Of a stretch of DNA of 64,000 nucleotides, positions 59,380-64,000 are shown piece after piece. The notes beneath the pieces were generated by a model, which was given only the letters and a program-made list of their open reading frames with translations, was not told where the DNA came from and did not search any database. The stretch spans positions 4,585,241 to 4,649,240 of the forward strand of contig NZ_JAUSQZ010000001.1 of the NCBI RefSeq assembly GCF_030811555.1, given 5' to 3'. Both the position numbers and the translations under genes were made by a program. Each line of letters opens with the position of its first letter. Position 1 is the stretch's first letter. This stretch comes from Kineosporia succinea. Lineage in GTDB: Bacteria > Actinomycetota > Actinomycetes > Actinomycetales > Kineosporiaceae.

Positions 59380-62300
59380 ATGCCGCAATCCCACACCCCG
59401 TCCTCCTTCACCCACCTGCGCGTCGCCTCCGGGTATTCCCTCCGGTACGGCGCCTCGAACCCCTACCAGCTGGTCGAGCAGGCTGTCGGCGAGGGCCTGA
59501 CCTCTCTCGCCCTGACCGACCGCGACGGCCTCTACGGGGCGATCAAGTTCATCGACGCCTGTGAGCGAGCCGGGATCACTCCGGCCCTCGGGGTGAATCT
59601 GGCCGTGGAACCGCTCTTTCCGGGCGGCCGGCGGCGCCGGGTGGGGGCGGCCGCCCCTACCCGGTCCACCGGTGAGGGATTGTCGGCCCGGTTCGCCGGT
59701 GAGGGATTGTCGGCCCGGTTCGCCGGTGAGGCGTCGTCGACCAGGCTCACCGGTGAGGCGTCGTCGGCCCGGTTCGCCGGAGGGGCGTCGTCGGTCCGGG
59801 CCGTCGGGGGGACGTCCCCGGCCTGGGCCGAGGTGCTCGGCCGAGGTGGGCCGGGCCACCGGGATGTGCCGGAATCCGCGCGCCGGGTTCCGGTGCGGGG
59901 CGGCGCCAGCGTGGACCCTCGTCTTCCCCGGGTCACCGTGCTGGCGCTCGCTTCCGGTGCGGGCACCGGGCTCCGGAAGGGCCAGGGCTGGGGTCGTCTG
60001 TGCCGGCTGGTCACGGCCACCCACCTGAGAGGTGAACGGGGACAGCCGATCAGCACCACCGAACTCGTCACCGGTCACGCCCAGATCGACGGCGTGCCCG
60101 CGCTCACGGTCCTGCTCGGTCCGGACTCCGAGTACGGGCGGGCCGTGCTCGCAGGCCGGGCCGACCTCGCCCTGGCCGTGCTCGAGCACTGGCGGTCTCT
60201 CGTGCCGCCGGCCTGCCTGGCGGTCGAGATCGTGCACCACCGCGGCCCGCAGGGGGTCACGGCCAGTCTCGGGCACGCCGCCCGGATGCTGAACCTGGCC
60301 CGGCAGGCCGGGGTGCCGGCCGTGCTCACCAACGCCGTGCGGCACGCCACCCGCGACGGCGCGATCACGGTCGACGTGCTCGACGCCGCGCGTCGGCTGG
60401 TGGCCATCGACTCCCGCCACCTCGACCGCACCACCAGCGAGGGGTACCTCGTCGGTGACGCCGAGATGACCCGCCGGGCCCACGAGATCGCCGAGGCCGC
60501 AGGAGATCTCGGGCTCGCCGGCCAGATGCTGAGCCTGACCGCGTCGCTGGCGTCACGGTGCCTGATGCGAGACCCGCGTGACGAGCTGGGTCTCCGCGAG
60601 GCGCACCTGCCCGAAGACGAGGTGCTGGGCCTGGCCGGAAGAGACGCGAACACCGAGCTGAGGCAGCGCTGCCTCGACCGGATCCACACCGTCTACCCCC
60701 GGGCGAGCCGGCGCGAACTGGCCCGGATCCACCAGCGGCTCAGGGAAGAGCTGGAACTCGTCACCCACCTGACCATCCCGACCTACTTCCTCACCATCGC
60801 CAAGGTCTGCGACCTGATCCGCGACATGGGGGTGCGGGTGGCGGCCCGGGGCTCGGGGGCGGGCAGCCTGATCAACCACCTGCTCGGCGTCTCCGGGGTC
60901 GACCCGCTGCGGCACGACCTGCTGATGGAACGGTTCGCCACCCGGCACCGGGCCCAGCTGCCCGACGTCGACCTGGACGTCGAGTCCGACCGGCGCACCG
61001 ACGTCTACGAGAAGCTGCTCGACGTCTTCGGTGGAGACCGGGTCAGCTGCGTCTCGATGATGGACACCTACCGCGCCCGCCACGCCATCCGTGACGTCGG
61101 CGCCGCGCTCGGCCTGCCGCCCGGCGAGGTGGACACGATCGCCAAGTCGTTCCCGCACATCCGGGCACGCGACGTGCGCTCGGCCATCGCCGAACTGCCC
61201 GAGCTGAGGGCCTCCGGCCTCGGGAGTCCGCGCCTGGGCCTGCTGTTCGACCTGGTCGAGCGGCTCGACGGGTTGCCCCGGCACATCGCGCTGCACCCCT
61301 GCGGCGTGCTCATCTCCGACAGCGGCCTGCTCGACCGCACGCCGGTCGAGGCCAGCTGGATGGGCTTCCCGATGAGTCAGTTCGACAAGGAGGACGTCGA
61401 GGTGATCGGCCTGCTCAAGCTCGACGTCCTGGGCATCCGCATGCAGTCGGCGATGTCGTACGCGGTGCAGGAGATCGCCCGGGTGGACGGGCCCGGGGCC
61501 GTCACCGCCGGGAACCACGAGGAAGTCGCCGACTACATCGACCAGCACGGCCTGATCGACCTCGACGCCGTACCCCACGACGACCCGGCCACGTTCTCGC
61601 TGATCCAGAGCACCCGCACGCTGGGCTGCTTCCAGATCGAGTCACCCGGCCAGCGCGAGCTCGTGGGCAAGTTCGCTCCCGAGACCTTCCACGACCTGAT
61701 CATCGACATCTCCCTGTTCCGCCCCGGCCCGGTGAAGTCCGACATGGTCACCCCCTTCCTGCGGGCCCGGCAGCACTGGGTCGAGCCCGAGTACCTGCAC
61801 GCCGCTCTCCGCGAGGTGCTCGAAGACACCTGCGGTGTGGTCGTCTTCCACGAGCAGGTGCTGAAGATCGTCAGCATCGTCACCGGCTGCACGCTGGAAG
61901 ACGCCGACGAGTTCCGGCGTGCCATGGGCGTCCCCGCGATGCAGGAGAAGAACGAGAACTGGTTCCGCAGTCACGCCGCGCGTCCCCGCAACGACGCCGG
62001 CGAGCGGGTGTTCGACGACGCCGACGTCAACCGGATCTGGGCCGTGCTCAAGGCTTTCGCCTCGTTCGGGTTCTGCAAGGCCCACGCCGCGGCCTTCGCC
62101 CTGCCCACCTACCAGTCGGCCTGGCTGAAGGCGCATCACCCGGCGGCGTTCCTGGCCGGCGTGCTCACTCACGACCCGGGCATGTACCCCAAGCGCCTGA
62201 TCCTCGACGACGCACGCAATTTCGGCATCGCGGTTCTCCCGCTCGACGTGAACCACTCCGACGGGAAATACCGGGTGGAACGCCTCGAGGCCGAGGTGAC

Positions 62301-64000
62301 GGGGGAGGAGGAGCAGGGCGAGCGTGAGGACGAGGGACACGGCGACGAGGAACGCGGCGGCAAGGAGGACGAGGGACACGGCGACGAGGAACGCGGCGGC
62401 AAGGAGGACGAGGGGTACGGGGACGAAGGGCGGCCGGGAGAGTCGTCGGGGCCGGGAGCCGCGAAGGGTGCCGAAGAGGAAGGGGAATGGACGGTTCCGG
62501 GCGGCTGGACCGTACCGGACGAGTGGGTCGCCGGGGCGAGTGCACAGCCCGAAGAGGTCGTGCCGGCGAAAGCTGGTCTGAGTCGGGCGCAGTCACCGAG
62601 CCCGGTGGAGCCGACACCGGTGACAGCGGCATCGGCGCATCTCGTGCCGGTGTTCGAGCCAGACGCTGCCGAGGTCGGTACGTCCGGGGTCCTCGCACTC
62701 CGCGCCGGGACGGAGACCGAATCGCGAGTCGTGTTCGGCCACCGTCCGGACGTCATGCCGGTCCCCGATCCGGCTGCCGTCGCGGGCTCCGTGGGATCCC
62801 TCGCCCGCCCCGGCCGTCAAGGAGGAACTCCCGCCGGTTCGCTCAGTTTCCCGGGCAGCCTGCGTATCACCCTGCCCCACCTCTTCGCCGATCGGCTGAA
62901 CCCGGCCATGTTGCCGGCACCTCCCCTTCCGTTCCCCGAGTCGTTCGGGCAGACCGGACCGCTCGACGACACCGGGACCACGACGTCCCTCATCCCCGTT
63001 GCCCTCCAGCCGGTGCCCCGAAAGACACCCGCCCCCGAGCCGTCCGCCCCCGAACCGCCCACCCCCCAAGCGCCGGCCCCCGAACCAGTACCGGTCGAGC
63101 ACCCACCCGCCCCGTCGCCGTCCAAGACCGACCTGGTTCTGCCCGACGGCAGCCCCTACGGAATCCGCCTGTCCCTCGCCGAGGTCAAGGGCATCAGCGA
63201 GGCCGAGGTGCAACGGATCGTGGCCAACCGTCCCTACCAGTCCCTGGCCGACTTCTGGCACCGCGCGCACGTGTCCCGTCCGATTGTCGAAAGACTCATC
63301 ATCACCGGTGCTTTCGACTCCCTCTACGGCCTCACCGATGCGCTGCCGGTGCCGTCCCGAGGTAGCACCACCCGGCGCGACCTCCTGCTCCAGCTCGCCG
63401 ACCTGGAACGCTGGAGCCGCTCGCTGGAGAGTGGCCGGGCCCGCAGGAAGAAAGACAGGAACCCGCCACCCCCGGAACGGTTCGACGAGTCCGGGGGCAA
63501 GGACAGCAGCGGGGTCCGGCGCGCCGCAGGCCTCCAGTCCCGGTCGGCCGCCCCCGTGGTCGCGGCGGAAGACCACTCCGTCCAGCTCGCCCTCGACCTC
63601 GGTGACGCCCCCGACCGCATCGTCCCCAGTGGCCTGCCCGAGATGACCAGCGCCGAGCGCACCCGCGCCGAGCTCGAGGTGCTCGGTCTGGACGCCAGCC
63701 GTCACGTGCTCGAGTTCTACGAGCCGATGCTGCAGGCGCTCGCGGTCACCCGGGCACGTGACGTCCGGGGCCGGCGCAGCCGCGCGGAGATCCTCGTCGC
63801 CGGCGTGAAGGTGGCCACCCAGACCCCGCCGATCCGCACCGGCCGCCGCGTCGTCTTCCTCACCCTCGACGACTCGACCGGCCCGGTGGACGCGACCTTC
63901 TTCGAAGACGTCCAGGGCCCGTACGCGAGCACGGTCTTCCACTCCTGGCTCCTGGTGGTGCGCGGGGTGCTCCGCAAGACCGGGCACCGCGGGGTCTCGC
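59380..64000 (+). CDS. dnaE2: Error-prone DNA polymerase III alpha subunit, DnaE2/ImuC type (3' end outside window)
   Basis: At least 1540 aa, open at the right edge. Order: PHP domain (about 1-300), palm with PDVDLDVE (D529, D531, D533), fingers, a HhH domain (VKGISEAEVQRIVANR, about 1270-1286) and the start of an OB domain (about 1460-1540). The PHP metal motif normally H-x-H reads R-V-A (LRVAS). Two inserts are unusual: about 100 residues with six 9-aa repeats inside PHP, and about 275 low-complexity residues (about 973-1250) between the fingers end and HhH. Known DnaE2 proteins extend forks past lesions with ImuB. ATG 59380 gives PQSHTPSSFTHL; an in-frame GTG at 59365 is possible. Confidence 0.92.
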   Translation, partial: MPQSHTPSSFTHLRVASGYSLRYGASNPYQLVEQAVGEGLTSLALTDRDGLYGAIKFIDACERAGITPALGVNLAVEPLFPGGRRRRVGAAAPTRSTGEGLSARFAGEGLSARFAGEASSTRLTGEASSARFAGGASSVRAVGGTSPAWAEVLGRGGPGHRDVPESARRVPVRGGASVDPRLPRVTVLALASGAGTGLRKGQGWGRLCRLVTATHLRGERGQPISTTELVTGHAQIDGVPALTVLLGPDSEYGRAVLAGRADLALAVLEHWRSLVPPACLAVEIVHHRGPQGVTASLGHAARMLNLARQAGVPAVLTNAVRHATRDGAITVDVLDAARRLVAIDSRHLDRTTSEGYLVGDAEMTRRAHEIAEAAGDLGLAGQMLSLTASLASRCLMRDPRDELGLREAHLPEDEVLGLAGRDANTELRQRCLDRIHTVYPRASRRELARIHQRLREELELVTHLTIPTYFLTIAKVCDLIRDMGVRVAARGSGAGSLINHLLGVSGVDPLRHDLLMERFATRHRAQLPDVDLDVESDRRTDVYEKLLDVFGGDRVSCVSMMDTYRARHAIRDVGAALGLPPGEVDTIAKSFPHIRARDVRSAIAELPELRASGLGSPRLGLLFDLVERLDGLPRHIALHPCGVLISDSGLLDRTPVEASWMGFPMSQFDKEDVEVIGLLKLDVLGIRMQSAMSYAVQEIARVDGPGAVTAGNHEEVADYIDQHGLIDLDAVPHDDPATFSLIQSTRTLGCFQIESPGQRELVGKFAPETFHDLIIDISLFRPGPVKSDMVTPFLRARQHWVEPEYLHAALREVLEDTCGVVVFHEQVLKIVSIVTGCTLEDADEFRRAMGVPAMQEKNENWFRSHAARPRNDAGERVFDDADVNRIWAVLKAFASFGFCKAHAAAFALPTYQSAWLKAHHPAAFLAGVLTHDPGMYPKRLILDDARNFGIAVLPLDVNHSDGKYRVERLEAEVTGEEEQGEREDEGHGDEERGGKEDEGHGDEERGGKEDEGYGDEGRPGESSGPGAAKGAEEEGEWTVPGGWTVPDEWVAGASAQPEEVVPAKAGLSRAQSPSPVEPTPVTAASAHLVPVFEPDAAEVGTSGVLALRAGTETESRVVFGHRPDVMPVPDPAAVAGSVGSLARPGRQGGTPAGSLSFPGSLRITLPHLFADRLNPAMLPAPPLPFPESFGQTGPLDDTGTTTSLIPVALQPVPRKTPAPEPSAPEPPTPQAPAPEPVPVEHPPAPSPSKTDLVLPDGSPYGIRLSLAEVKGISEAEVQRIVANRPYQSLADFWHRAHVSRPIVERLIITGAFDSLYGLTDALPVPSRGSTTRRDLLLQLADLERWSRSLESGRARRKKDRNPPPPERFDESGGKDSSGVRRAAGLQSRSAAPVVAAEDHSVQLALDLGDAPDRIVPSGLPEMTSAERTRAELEVLGLDASRHVLEFYEPMLQALAVTRARDVRGRRSRAEILVAGVKVATQTPPIRTGRRVVFLTLDDSTGPVDATFFEDVQGPYASTVFHSWLLVVRGVLRKTGHRGVS
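59662..59823 (+). repeat. 27-bp in-frame tandem repeat, 6 copies
   Basis: Six units of 27 bp encode nine-residue units of the form RFAGEGLSA; units two and three share most bases and later ones diverge. The array sits in the PHP domain of dnaE2. Confidence 0.9.
62326..62403 (+). repeat. 39-bp in-frame tandem repeat, 2 copies plus partial
   Basis: Two identical 39-bp units (62326-62364, 62365-62403) and a diverged partial third encode EDEGHGDEERGGK blocks at the start of the large dnaE2 insertion. Confidence 0.92.

Overview
The window is about 64 kb of very GC-rich DNA with GTG, TTG and ATG starts, short gaps and many 1-4 base gene overlaps. That points to an actinobacterium. Gene content (PimB', a PknL/Rv2175c-type pair, QcrB, DUF6504 plus an SAV_6107-type HEPN protein) and a pigment pathway for acyclic carotenoids would suit a Kineosporiaceae-like actinomycete, but the species assignment is inference. 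No rRNA, tRNA, CRISPR array, insertion sequence or phage gene was recognised.

Layout. Positions 2-10074 hold the end of qcrB, a DEDDh exonuclease/GIY-YIG protein, a Cys-rich small protein, an NlpC/P60 hydrolase, a phosphoesterase, an HExxH protease, pimB' and a GT87-like membrane transferase. Positions 10200-23619 are a Tad/Flp pilus locus read on the minus strand: tadE, tadG, cpaB, tadZ, tadA, tadB, tadC, a pseudo-receiver/GAF-like protein, a histidine kinase, a LuxR-type regulator and two Flp pilins. Positions 23800-36970 return to housekeeping genes: fadD15-like ligase, SRPBCC and ArsA-like proteins, two tandem ROK sugar kinases, plsC, class II DAHP synthase and threonine aldolase. Positions 37022-41569 carry a GNAT enzyme, a PASTA Ser/Thr kinase, a LysM transglycosylase and an Rv2175c-like DNA-binding protein. 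The non-Tad genes follow the neighbourhood known in Mycobacterium tuberculosis from about Rv2172c to Rv2196, so the Tad locus looks like an insertion between the pimB' and fadD15 parts of an old conserved block.

Positions 41616-56480 contain two carotenoid gene sets. The first is crtE, crtI, a GT29 sialyltransferase-like gene, a pyruvyltransferase-like gene and crtB. The second is crtA-like, cruF-like, cruG-like and a second crtI-like gene. Between them lie metF, a CDP-alcohol phosphatidyltransferase and an Rpn-type nuclease. Together the crt genes could make a hydroxylated, glycosylated, ketolated acyclic C40 carotenoid. menC follows.

Positions 57703-64000 are an apparent SOS cassette: a promoter with a full LexA box, then DUF6504, HEPN and error-prone DnaE2 genes, the last running off the right edge. 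A theme across the whole window is short tandem repeats. Most are in-frame inside genes, as inserted disordered segments; one is a 21-copy 9-bp array between genes.
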